Positions 17,799 to 25,491 of a stretch of 64,000 nucleotides of DNA are shown here, piece after piece. Where the stretch lies: assembly GCA_045589595.1 (NCBI GenBank), contig JAZNPK010000041.1, positions 27,790 through 91,789 on the forward strand. Direction: 5' to 3'. Made by a program: the position numbers and the translations under genes. The DNA is from SIG77 sp045589595. Its GTDB lineage: Bacteria; Verrucomicrobiota; Lentisphaeria; Victivallales; UBA1829. The number at the start of each line of letters is the position of its first letter. The first letter of the stretch is position 1. The notes under the pieces were generated by a model that was not told where the DNA came from, did not search any database, and saw nothing but the letters and a program-made list of their open reading frames with translations.

Positions 17799-19544
17799 TC
17801 ACTGTTTACCGGCGGAGGAAAAGCCTTCGCCCTTATTGACACGGGAGATCGCCTTCTTCGGGCAGATCTCAATACAGGAATTACACTTGGAACACTTTGC
17901 ATTGTCAACCACAAAGGTATCACCTTTTTCAATGGCGCCCACAGGACAGGTCCGCACGCAGAGTCCGCACTTGATACATTGATCCGTATTGATGGAAATG
18001 TCCACCAGTGCCGCACAGATGTGGGCTTTGCAGACATGATCACGCACGTGTTCTTCGTACTCATTGCGGAAATAACGCAGCGTGGAAAGTGCCGGATTCG
18101 GAGCCGTCTGACCGAGACCGCAGAGCGCACCCTTCTTGATCTTGGGGCCGATGGTCTCAAGGAAAGTGATGTCCGCTTCCGTACCTTTGCCTTCCGTGAT
18201 CCGCTGCAGCGTTTCGTACATACGGGTGGTACCCACACGGCAGAATGTACATTTTCCGCAGGATTCACGCTGGGTGAAACTCAGGAAGTAACGGGCAGTT
18301 TCCACCATACAGCGGTTCTGACCGATAACGATCAACCCGCCGGACCCCATAATGGCACCCAATGCGCCCAGTGTATCGTAATCGATCCTGGTATCAAATT
18401 TATCAGCCGGGATACAGCCGCCGGAGGGACCGCCGGTCTGGACCGCTTTCACGGTGCCGGGTTCGGCGCCGCCGATCTCGTACACAACTTCTGCCAGTGT
18501 CACACCCATGGGGACTTCTGTCAGACCCGGATTCTTCACATCACCGGCAAGAGCAAAAATTTTGGTGCCTTTGCCTTTTTCCGTACCGACAGCCGCAAAA
18601 GCATCCGCACCGATCCGCAGCAGCGGCGCAATATTGCAGAATGTTTCCACGTTGTTGATGGCAGTCGGCAGCGTATTCCAGCCGCTGTCTGTGGGGAACG
18701 GAGGACGGAAACGGGGCGTACCGCGTTTGCCTTCCAGAGAGTGGATCATTGCAGTTTCTTCACCGCAGACAAATGCACCGGCACCTTCCTTGATCTTGAT
18801 CTCAAGGGGCTTTTCACGGCCGGGCAGCTGATGCAGACCTGCCGCCTTCAAGGCGTCAATGGCAATGGTCAGATGCTTGATGGCAAGCGGATATTCCGCA
18901 CGGCAGTAGATAAACAGTTTCGTTGCACCGGTGGCATAAGCACCGATGAGCATACCTTCCATCATCTGGAACGGCACACTTTCCATCATGGAACGGTCCA
19001 TGAATGCGCCCGGGTCGCCTTCGTCTGCGTTACAGATCAGAACTTTTTCAGGAACCTGTTTCGCAGCAAGGAAACTCCATTTCATGCCGGTGGGGAACCC
19101 GGCACCGCCACGACCGCGGAGACCGGCTTTCTTCACTTCATCCACCACGGCTTCAGGCGTCATGGAGAACGCGCGGTTCAACGCTTCAAAACCGCCATTC
19201 GCCTTGTATTCATCCATATCGATGGGATTGATACGCCCGGCAAGACGGGTCACGATCAGTTTTTCCAGTTCCGCACGGCGGGCGGGGATCTCAAATCTGC
19301 CTTCTTCCGCAAGGTTCAGGATCCCGTCCACAGAGGCAGGGGTGACTTTGCTGTAAAATACGCTGCTGCCGTCTGCACATTCCACTTCCACCATAGGTTC
19401 CGCGTAACAGTGTCCGATACACCCGACACCGATCACAGGGATCCCACCGGCAGCCTTTTCCAATGCTTCAAGGACCGCACCGGCACCGGCTGCAAGGCCG
19501 CAGGATGCCGTACCGACTTTGATTCTTTTGATATTTGCTGACAT
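17799..19544 (-). CDS. NuoF/HydB-like NADH- and FMN-binding iron-sulfur subunit (StnB-like)
   Basis: The 581-residue protein has an N-terminal thioredoxin-like domain with C15, C42 and C46. The NuoF core follows, with the FMN/NADH loop GRGGAGFPTGMKW and the 4Fe-4S set in ESCGKCTFCRVG. At the C-terminus is a two-cluster ferredoxin domain (CIKCGLCVRTCP, CSKCNSCIEICP). That C-terminal ferredoxin separates HydB/HndC/StnB types from complex I NuoF. In bifurcating complexes this subunit holds the FMN that binds NADH and passes electrons to ferredoxin. ATG 19544 is chosen because the longer frame starts inside the upstream gene. Thirteen bases separate it from the NuoE-like gene. No H-cluster subunit is nearby. 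Confidence 0.9.
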   Translation of the reverse strand: MSANIKRIKVGTASCGLAAGAGAVLEALEKAAGGIPVIGVGCIGHCYAEPMVEVECADGSSVFYSKVTPASVDGILNLAEEGRFEIPARRAELEKLIVTRLAGRINPIDMDEYKANGGFEALNRAFSMTPEAVVDEVKKAGLRGRGGAGFPTGMKWSFLAAKQVPEKVLICNADEGDPGAFMDRSMMESVPFQMMEGMLIGAYATGATKLFIYCRAEYPLAIKHLTIAIDALKAAGLHQLPGREKPLEIKIKEGAGAFVCGEETAMIHSLEGKRGTPRFRPPFPTDSGWNTLPTAINNVETFCNIAPLLRIGADAFAAVGTEKGKGTKIFALAGDVKNPGLTEVPMGVTLAEVVYEIGGAEPGTVKAVQTGGPSGGCIPADKFDTRIDYDTLGALGAIMGSGGLIVIGQNRCMVETARYFLSFTQRESCGKCTFCRVGTTRMYETLQRITEGKGTEADITFLETIGPKIKKGALCGLGQTAPNPALSTLRYFRNEYEEHVRDHVCKAHICAALVDISINTDQCIKCGLCVRTCPVGAIEKGDTFVVDNAKCSKCNSCIEICPKKAISRVNKGEGFSSAGKQ

Positions 19545-19557
19545 GATCTTTCTGTCC

Positions 19558-20016
19558 TCAACCGAGTTTTTTGTATTCATTCAGGATGCGCGTCAGCCCT
19601 TTGCGGTCGAGCTTCCCGTACACTTTACCGTTGACCGCCATCACCGGAGCAAGAGAGCAGCAGCCCAGACAGGCTACTGTTTCAATGGAAAACAGACCAT
19701 CTTCCGTTGTCTGACCGTCACTGATACCGAGTTCAGCTGTCAGCCATGCACTGACCTGAGTCGAACCTTTGATGTGACAGGCGGTGCCGTCACAGATACT
19801 GATTTTGTATTTGCCGGGTTTGACACGCTTGAACTGAGCATAAAATGTCAACACCCCTTCCACCTCTGCTTCCGGAATACCGAAATGCCGGGACACCGCG
19901 CTGATCGCTTCATCTGAAACATAGCCTTCGCGGGACTGGACCAACTGAAGCCCGCGGATCAGGTCGCCCTTCTCGCTTCCGGCTTCAGGCAGATAGGAAA
20001 AATCCTCACTACTCAT
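19558..20016 (-). CDS. NuoE/HydC-like [2Fe-2S] thioredoxin-fold subunit (StnA-like)
   Basis: The 152-residue protein is the small NuoE-type subunit, with a helical N-terminus and a thioredoxin-like [2Fe-2S] domain. Its ligands are seen in CDGTACHIKG and CLGCCSLAP. It normally docks on the NuoF-like subunit and relays electrons. The ATG at 20016 has AGAAGGAAT six bases upstream; the longer open frame has no ribosome site. It is first in the operon and follows a good promoter. Length fits the family. Confidence 0.9.
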   Translation of the reverse strand: MSSEDFSYLPEAGSEKGDLIRGLQLVQSREGYVSDEAISAVSRHFGIPEAEVEGVLTFYAQFKRVKPGKYKISICDGTACHIKGSTQVSAWLTAELGISDGQTTEDGLFSIETVACLGCCSLAPVMAVNGKVYGKLDRKGLTRILNEYKKLG

Positions 20017-20072
20017 ACTTTTATTCCTTCTACTGTTTGTTGTATGATCTCTGCAAATAAAGATGATTCTGT

Positions 20073-20101
20073 AATATATACTGTAAATATTGAAAATGCA
20101 A
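20073..20101 (-). promoter_or_regulatory. Promoter of the transhydrogenase-like operon
   Basis: On the minus strand TTGCAT (20101-20096) and TATATT (20078-20073) have a 17-base spacer, 56 bases before the NuoE-like start codon. Confidence 0.6.
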
Positions 20102-20172
20102 CCGTATAAACCGTTTTTTTTCAGCACGGAAAACATTTTTCTTCCCTCATTAAAAAAAATCATACTTTCTCC

Positions 20173-20201
20173 TTGAAAAATCACTTTTTGTGTGGTAAAT
20201 T
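20173..20201 (+). promoter_or_regulatory. Candidate promoter for the nitronate monooxygenase-like gene
   Basis: TTGAAA (20173-20178), 17 bases, TAAATT (20196-20201), 55 bases before the ATG at 20257. The leader lacks a strong Shine-Dalgarno site. Confidence 0.6.
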
Positions 20202-20256
20202 ATATAGCAAAATAAGAAAATAATATTAATTAAATCCAGAAAGCACCGCGCATAAG

Positions 20257-21306
20257 ATGAAACTTCCTTCTCTGAAGATCAGAAATCTGACCAGCCAATA
20301 CCCCGTCATTCAGGCTGGTATGGGTGTCCGGATCGGCTCCGCCACCCTTGCTGCTGAAACCATCAATCAGGGCGGTTTCGGCACCATCGCCAGCGTTGGT
20401 ATGGGCGATCCCGAAAAAGCGAAACAGCAATTCAATGAGATCTGCGGGAAAGCCCTTGCAGATGAAATCGCCAAAGCCAAAGAACTTTGCGGCAATAAAA
20501 AACCCCTCGGCGTCAATGTGATGGTCGCCCTCTCCAACTATCAGAACATCGTGGAGACCAGCGTCAGATCCGGTGTGGATTTCATCATCTCCGGTGCCGG
20601 ACTGCCTCTGCAGCTGCCGGAATATGTGGGCGATGCCGATATCGCGCTCATCCCCGTTGTGTCCAGCGGCAGAGCATTGGAAGTCATCCTCAAAACATGG
20701 CAGAGAAAGTATAACCGCAAGCCCGATGCCGTTATCGTGGAAGGTCCCCGGAACGGCGGACATCTCGGTTTCACACTGGAACAGATCGAACATCCCGAAA
20801 CATGCTCCCTCGATATCCTGCTCCATGATGTGAAAGAAGTCCTCAAACAGTTCGATTGCGCCGACATCCCCGTCATCGGTGCCGGTGAAGTGGCAAGCAG
20901 AGCCGATATTGAAAAAATGATCGCCATCGGATACGACGGTGTTCAGATCGGCACCTATTTCATCTGCGCTGAAGAAGCCGGGATCGACAGCAAATCCAAA
21001 GAAGTCTTCGTCAACGCCACCGCCGATGATATCGTGGTCATCAAAAGCCCCGTCGGTCTGCCCGTCCGCGTCCTCAAAACGCCCCTCGTCAAACGGGTCC
21101 TCTCCGGCAACCGGGAAAAATTCACCTGTCCGTACCACTGCCTGCGCTCCTGCAATCCGGCAAAATCACTTTTCTGTATCGCACGCGCTCTCCTCGCAAC
21201 CTGGGATGGCGATGTGGAAAACGGTCTCTATATGTGCGGTCAGAACGTCGGCGCATCAAAAAAGATCTACCCCCTGAAAGAATTTTTCGATACCCTGAAA
21301 GATTGA
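20257..21306 (+). CDS. Nitronate monooxygenase/FabK-family flavin oxidoreductase
   Basis: The 349-residue protein is an FMN-binding TIM-barrel enzyme of the 2-nitropropane dioxygenase-like family. Seen are PVIQAGMGVRIGS at the N-terminus, NVMVALSNY, ISGAGLPLQLP, VEGPRNGGHLGF and the phosphate-binding run GAGEVASRADIEKMIAIG. Relatives either oxidise alkyl nitronates or act as enoyl-ACP reductase FabK; I cannot decide between them here. The C-terminal tail has a cysteine-rich stretch, CPYHCLRSCNPAKSLFC, absent from the core fold, which may bind metal or an iron-sulfur cluster. The gene stands alone between a divergent redox operon and element B. Confidence 0.8.
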   Translation: MKLPSLKIRNLTSQYPVIQAGMGVRIGSATLAAETINQGGFGTIASVGMGDPEKAKQQFNEICGKALADEIAKAKELCGNKKPLGVNVMVALSNYQNIVETSVRSGVDFIISGAGLPLQLPEYVGDADIALIPVVSSGRALEVILKTWQRKYNRKPDAVIVEGPRNGGHLGFTLEQIEHPETCSLDILLHDVKEVLKQFDCADIPVIGAGEVASRADIEKMIAIGYDGVQIGTYFICAEEAGIDSKSKEVFVNATADDIVVIKSPVGLPVRVLKTPLVKRVLSGNREKFTCPYHCLRSCNPAKSLFCIARALLATWDGDVENGLYMCGQNVGASKKIYPLKEFFDTLKD

Positions 21307-21326
21307 TTTCAGATCACTGAAAATTT

Positions 21327-21474
21327 ACACGCCGGAATACGGGGCGGGACCGCCGGAGCATCAGCTCCGGCAGCACCTCCGGCGCGGCTGCCGCACCAGC
21401 GGCAGTATCGCCCCCGCGCACGGCAGGTGCAAGCCGCCTGCGGCGGCTGGTCCCGCCCCGTATTTCCGGCGTGT
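21327..21474. repeat. Cloverleaf-like intergenic element B
   Basis: Arms 21327-21351 and 21449-21474 are inverted repeats of 25-26 bases that differ by one inserted base. They close around three hairpins: 21352-21371 (GCCGGAGC/GCTCCGGC), 21373-21430 (GCACCT/AGGTGC, with an inner CTGCCGC/GCGGCAG stem) and 21432-21448 (AGCCGCC/GGCGGCT). The layout equals element A, but the sequence is unrelated. It occupies most of the space between the nitronate monooxygenase stop and the thiC leader. Confidence 0.8.
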
Positions 21475-21509
21475 GCGATGCTCATTACACTGTTTTTCAT
21501 ACATTTATT

Positions 21510-21598
21510 GTATTACCCGGGGTGCTTCGGATATGGGATCCGAGGCTGAGATTATACCCATTGAACCTGATCCGGTCAATACCGGCGTAGGAATTACG
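21510..21598 (+). promoter_or_regulatory. TPP riboswitch (THI element) upstream of thiC
   Basis: The conserved core is directly visible: GGGGTGC at the 5' side, GGCTGAGA, then ACCCATTGAACCTGATCCGG and TCAATACCGGCGTAGGA. This is the thiamine pyrophosphate aptamer and it sits before a thiamine gene. An intrinsic terminator at 21652-21688 follows, so control is probably by transcription termination when TPP is bound. Confidence 0.95.
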
Positions 21599-21651
21599 GA
21601 CTCTTCACACAGATCTGCCTGTTGGGACAGGTATGGATTTCTGTGTGCGCG

Positions 21652-21688
21652 GCGCAATTCCAACATTCCCGGAATTGCGCGTTTTTTG
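21652..21688 (+). terminator. Terminator in the thiC leader (riboswitch expression platform)
   Basis: GCGCAATTCC and GGAATTGCGC form a 10-bp stem followed by GTTTTTTG. An additional hairpin at 21606-21648 (CACAGAT/ATTTCTGTG with an inner CCTGT/ACAGG) lies between aptamer and terminator and may take part in switching. Confidence 0.85.
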
Positions 21689-21756
21689 TTTTTCGCCGTG
21701 CATTTCCGGTACAAAGCGGAGCGTGAAACATGCTCCCGGAAAGGAATGCGGAAAAC

Positions 21757-23058
21757 ATGTCAGACAGAACAACACAGATGTTATCGGCGCGAGCGGGGAT
21801 CATCACGAAGGAGATCGCAGCGGTCGCGGAAGCAGAACAGCGGACGGCAGATTTTATTCTGGAGCGTGTGGCGGACGGCAGGATCGTTATCCCTGCCAAC
21901 ATCATGCACAAAAATCTGATCCCCATGGGGATCGGCAGGGAATTGACGACAAAGATCAATGCCAACATCGGCACTTCTCCCCTTTCCGGCTGTGCGCAAA
22001 CGGAAAAGCAGAAACTTGCAGACGCCATCCGCTATGGTGCCGATACCGTAATGGATCTCAGTACGGGCGGGAACATTGCGCAGATCCGTGAAATCATCAT
22101 CGAAGCCAGTACAGTTCCTCTGGGAACGGTCCCCATCTACGGGATCGTGGCGGAACACGGCGCGGATTCCTTCTCTGCGGAAACGATCCTCAATACGATT
22201 TATGCACAGGCGAAACAGGGCGTCGATTATATGACGATCCATGCCGGATTGCTGTCGCACCATCTGGACGCGGCACTGAAACGGAAACTGGGCATCGTCA
22301 GCCGGGGCGGCTCTCTCATTGCACGGTGGATGAAACGGCATCAGCAGGAAAATCCATTCTATACAACATTCGATGACATCCTCAATATCTGCCTGGAATA
22401 TGATGTAACATTGTCGCTGGGCGATGGTCTCCGTCCGGGATGTCTGGAAGATGCCAGCGATGAAGCACAATTTGCTGAACTGGATGTTCTCGGCGAACTG
22501 GTGACAAAATGCAGAAAAGCCGGTGTTCAGGCAATGGTGGAAGGTCCCGGCCATATTCCGTACAACGAAATCGAAATGAACATGAAACGGGAACAACAGG
22601 TCTGCGGCGATGCCCCGTTCTATATCCTCGGTCCCGTTGTGACAGACTGCGCACCCGGTTACGATCACATCACGGCTGCCATCGGCGGGACTGCCGGCGC
22701 GTACTACGGCGCCGCCATGCTCTGCTACGTCACACCGATGGAACATCTCGGTCTGCCGCAACAGGAAGATGTCCGGAACGGCGTCATCGCATTCAAGATC
22801 GCCGCTCACGCCGCAGATGTCGCCCTCAAAAAACCCGGTGCCATCCGCAGAGACAGCGCAATGGCTGACGCACGGGCAGCATTCAACTGGGAACAGCAAT
22901 TCGATCTTGCACTCGATCCCGATCGCGCCAGAGAATTCAGACAACGCGCCGTCCGCGCCGCTGAAACGCCACAGGTCCACGATTCCAGATTCTGTACCAT
23001 GTGCGGACCCGATTTCTGCTCCATGAGAATCAGCGCAGAACTGCAGAAGAAAGATTGA
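21757..23058 (+). CDS. thiC: Phosphomethylpyrimidine synthase ThiC
   Basis: The 433-residue protein is ThiC, the radical-SAM enzyme that converts aminoimidazole ribotide into the HMP-phosphate half of thiamine. The family blocks IPANIMHKNLIPMGIG, NANIGTSP and SLGDGLRPGCLEDA are present, and the C-terminal cluster motif C-x2-C-x4-C appears in CTMCGPDFCS. I start at ATG 21757; the open frame extends nine codons further up to ATG 21730, which is also possible. It is preceded by a TPP riboswitch and followed at once by element C, whose T-rich arm can end transcription. Other thiamine genes are not adjacent. Confidence 0.97.
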   Translation: MSDRTTQMLSARAGIITKEIAAVAEAEQRTADFILERVADGRIVIPANIMHKNLIPMGIGRELTTKINANIGTSPLSGCAQTEKQKLADAIRYGADTVMDLSTGGNIAQIREIIIEASTVPLGTVPIYGIVAEHGADSFSAETILNTIYAQAKQGVDYMTIHAGLLSHHLDAALKRKLGIVSRGGSLIARWMKRHQQENPFYTTFDDILNICLEYDVTLSLGDGLRPGCLEDASDEAQFAELDVLGELVTKCRKAGVQAMVEGPGHIPYNEIEMNMKREQQVCGDAPFYILGPVVTDCAPGYDHITAAIGGTAGAYYGAAMLCYVTPMEHLGLPQQEDVRNGVIAFKIAAHAADVALKKPGAIRRDSAMADARAAFNWEQQFDLALDPDRAREFRQRAVRAAETPQVHDSRFCTMCGPDFCSMRISAELQKKD

Positions 23059-23206
23059 AAAAAATCGGGCGCGGCATGAAGCCTGCCGAGGTCATCGGCA
23101 GGCTTGCACACCTGCAGCCGTTTCAGCCGCGGCCGCGCGGCTGAAACGCTCGCAGGTGTGCGCACGGACGGCACGCCGTCCGTGCCATACCGCGCCCGAT
23201 TTTTTT
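23058..23206. repeat. Cloverleaf-like intergenic element C, also a probable terminator of thiC
   Basis: Perfect 17-bp arms, A7-TCGGGCGCGG at 23058-23074 and its complement ending in T7 at 23190-23206, enclose three hairpins. These are 23079-23105 (11-bp stem), 23106-23161 (GCACACCTGC/GCAGGTGTGC with an inner 12-bp CGTTTCAGCCGC stem) and 23162-23185 (GCACGGACGGC/GCCGTCCGTGC). The GC stem followed by T7 would act as a terminator for thiC. Confidence 0.8.
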
Positions 23207-23283
23207 CATATTCAACTTGTATTTTCGGCATTACCTGTTATTTTATATGATATAGAAAAAACACGCAACCTGAGGAAAAAAAA

Positions 23284-24423
23284 ATGCGTTTCTGGATCAT
23301 CAACGGACTTGTTCACACTGCGGTCACACCGGAGCCTGTGAAGTGTGACATTCTTGTGGAAGACGGTAAAATTGCAGCGCTCGGCAAAGCAGAAGAGGGT
23401 GCTGAAACGGTGGATGCATCGGGTATGAATGTTTATCCCGGTCTGGTGGATGCCCATTGTCATCTCGGTCTCCACGGTTTTGCTGTCGGCTACACCGGAC
23501 AGGACTACAACGAACACAACGATTGTCTCACCCCCGAACTCAATGCCATTGACGGCATCAATCCTTTTGACCCGACGCTCCGTCTGGCATTGGAAGGCGG
23601 CGTGACCTGTGTGGGTACGGGTCCGGGCAGTGCCAATGTGCTGGGCGGCACGTTCACCTCCATCAAAACGGCTGGGATCCGTGTTGACAAAATGGTTGTG
23701 AAGCCGGTTGTTGCCATGAAATGTGCTTTCGGGGAAAACCCCAAAAACTGTTACCGCGACAAAGGGATCACCTCCCGTATGACGACTGCGGCGAAACTGC
23801 GTGACATGCTGTTCAAAGCGCAGGCGTATATGCGTAAAGTGGATGCGGCGAAAGATGATCCGGAAAAGATGCCGGACTTCAATTTCAAACTTCAGGCATT
23901 GCTTCCCGTTCTCCGTGGTGAGATTCCCCTGAAAGCCCATGCGCATCAGGCGAATGACATTTTCACGGCGATCCGCATTGCAAAAGAATTCGGTGTCAAA
24001 CTGACGCTGGAACATTGTACGGAAGGACATCTGATTGCGGAAGAACTGGCGGCGGAAGGATTGCCTGTTGCAGTCGGTCCCACATTGTCCTTCTCCTCCA
24101 AGCCGGAACTGTACAACAAAACGTTTGCCACGCCGGGTATCCTTGACAAAGCCGGTTGTGAAGTTTCCATCATCACGGACTCCGGCGTGATCCCGCAGGA
24201 ATACCTCGGTCTGGTCGCGGGACTTGCTGTCCGGAGCGGCATGGATGAATTTTCTGCGCTTCAGGCGATCACGATCCGCCCTGCCCGTCATCTGGGGATC
24301 GCGGACCGCGTCGGCTCCATCGAACCGGGCAAAGATGCGGACATCGTCATCTGCGATGGTTCCATCATGAGTTCTTCCGGCGTGGTGAAAATGGTCTTTC
24401 TGAACGGTGTCCGTGAAGTCTGA
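23284..24423 (+). CDS. Amidohydrolase-superfamily enzyme (imidazolonepropionase/dihydroorotase-like)
   Basis: The 379-residue protein has the metal-dependent amidohydrolase fold: a short N-terminal beta part, then the barrel starting with GLVDAHCHLGLHG (metal-binding H-x-H). Later candidate ligands are KAHAHQ, LEHCTEG and IITDSG. The C-terminal sequence IEPGKDADIVICDG is the usual closing strand of the composite beta domain. It hydrolyses a C-N bond of an amide or cyclic imide; the substrate is unknown. sfsA begins one base inside its stop codon, so the two are cotranscribed. No allied catabolic genes are nearby. Confidence 0.85.
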   Translation: MRFWIINGLVHTAVTPEPVKCDILVEDGKIAALGKAEEGAETVDASGMNVYPGLVDAHCHLGLHGFAVGYTGQDYNEHNDCLTPELNAIDGINPFDPTLRLALEGGVTCVGTGPGSANVLGGTFTSIKTAGIRVDKMVVKPVVAMKCAFGENPKNCYRDKGITSRMTTAAKLRDMLFKAQAYMRKVDAAKDDPEKMPDFNFKLQALLPVLRGEIPLKAHAHQANDIFTAIRIAKEFGVKLTLEHCTEGHLIAEELAAEGLPVAVGPTLSFSSKPELYNKTFATPGILDKAGCEVSIITDSGVIPQEYLGLVAGLAVRSGMDEFSALQAITIRPARHLGIADRVGSIEPGKDADIVICDGSIMSSSGVVKMVFLNGVREV

Positions 24424-25139
24424 TGCAGTATGACCGTGTTGTACCGGCAGTTTTTTTGCAGCGTCTGAACCGCTTTGTTGCAGAGGTCCGGCTCAACGGC
24501 ATCACGACGGCGGTACATGTCAAAAATACAGGCAGATGCCGGGAACTGCTCGTTCCCGGCGCAACGGTCTGGCTCTCCGGATCGGATAATCCGGCACGCA
24601 AAACGGAATATGATCTGATTTGTGTCGATAAATCCGGCACGCTGATCAATATGGATTCCCAGATCCCCAATGCGGCTGCAGCGGAATGGCTGCCCCGAAG
24701 CGGACTGTTTCCGCAGGATGCTGTCATCCGCCGTGAAGTCACGCGCGGAAGATCCCGTTTCGATTTTTCCATCACGGCAGCCGGACAGACCACATGGCTG
24801 GAAGTCAAAGGTGTCACACTGGAACAGGATGGGATCGCTCTTTTTCCGGATGCGCCCACGGAACGCGGCGTCAAACATCTGAAGGAATTGACGGATGCCT
24901 GCCGATCCGGCGACGGCGGATGCGTGCTGTTTGTGATCCAGATGAAAGGCGTGCGGCGATTTCTGCCTCACGATGCAATGCACAAAGATTTCGGAGATGC
25001 TTTGCGGACGGCAGCGGCGCACGGAGTAAAGATCCTTGCCATGGATTGTATCGTCACTCCGGAAAGCATCCGGATCGACCGGCCGGTCACTGTGGATCTT
25101 CTGCCGGATCCTCTTCCGGCGGGATCTCTGCCACAATAA
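24423..25139 (+). CDS. sfsA: Sugar fermentation stimulation protein A (SfsA family nuclease)
   Basis: The 238-residue protein matches SfsA from end to end. It starts with an OB-fold-like N-terminal half (FVAEVRLNG, HVKNTGRCRELL), then a PD-(D/E)XK-type core in SRFDFSI and TWLEVKGVTL, and ends with FLPHDAMHKDFGDAL. SfsA was found as a maltose-metabolism activator and carries a nuclease-like core. The start ATG overlaps the previous stop as TGATG. Its last 53 bases overlap, tail to tail, the 134-residue gene on the other strand. Confidence 0.92.
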   Translation: MQYDRVVPAVFLQRLNRFVAEVRLNGITTAVHVKNTGRCRELLVPGATVWLSGSDNPARKTEYDLICVDKSGTLINMDSQIPNAAAAEWLPRSGLFPQDAVIRREVTRGRSRFDFSITAAGQTTWLEVKGVTLEQDGIALFPDAPTERGVKHLKELTDACRSGDGGCVLFVIQMKGVRRFLPHDAMHKDFGDALRTAAAHGVKILAMDCIVTPESIRIDRPVTVDLLPDPLPAGSLPQ

Positions 25140-25491
25140 GGGCGCGGCGCATCATATTGGCAACATAGTCCAGCGTCAGACTGCGCGCTTCAAAAAAGGA
25201 AAGTTTCTCCCGGTCACCGAGCCACTGGATCAATTCCCGGACGGTACGGGGTTTCTCCCGGATCATACGGTAAAGTTCACAGTTGAAATCGGTCAGAAGA
25301 TATTTCCGGTAATCACGGACTTTATACAGGAGATTGACCAGTTTTGCCATTCTGCCGAGTTTCAGTCCGATCTTGAGCCGGATATAATTGTCCCCTTCCA
25401 TATCCGGTTTCGCATTTTCGTTGATGCGGATCACGGACTGCATCTGCCGTTCAAAGGAAATGGGAACGATCTTTTTTTTCTCTTTTGCCAT
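25087..25491 (-). CDS. Small cytosolic protein, last gene of the OPT/ABC operon; weakly PqqD-like
   Basis: The 134-residue protein has no signal peptide or membrane segment and is rich in Lys, Arg and Glu. The middle stretch DFNCELYRMIREKPRTVREL followed by a helical tail has the look of a PqqD-like winged-helix fold (a beta turn, then T-V-x-E-L). This is only a resemblance. It starts in a TGATG overlap with the preceding gene, so it belongs to the eight-gene operon. Its 3' end overlaps sfsA by 53 bases in antisense. A role as an adaptor or chaperone for the membrane proteins upstream is guesswork. Confidence 0.6.
   Translation of the reverse strand: MAKEKKKIVPISFERQMQSVIRINENAKPDMEGDNYIRLKIGLKLGRMAKLVNLLYKVRDYRKYLLTDFNCELYRMIREKPRTVRELIQWLGDREKLSFFEARSLTLDYVANMMRRALIVAEIPPEEDPAEDPQ

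Noticed and set aside
17043..19541. 832-codon plus-strand open frame
   Set aside because: It is antisense to the NuoF-like and GltD-like genes, whose motifs are clear. The translation is rich in His, Arg and Phe with no recognisable domain; it is a codon-bias shadow.
15753..20016. Operon considered as an NADH-dependent [FeFe]-hydrogenase or as complex I
   Set aside because: No H-cluster subunit or membrane subunits are present, and the third gene has the NfnB/GltD fold instead.
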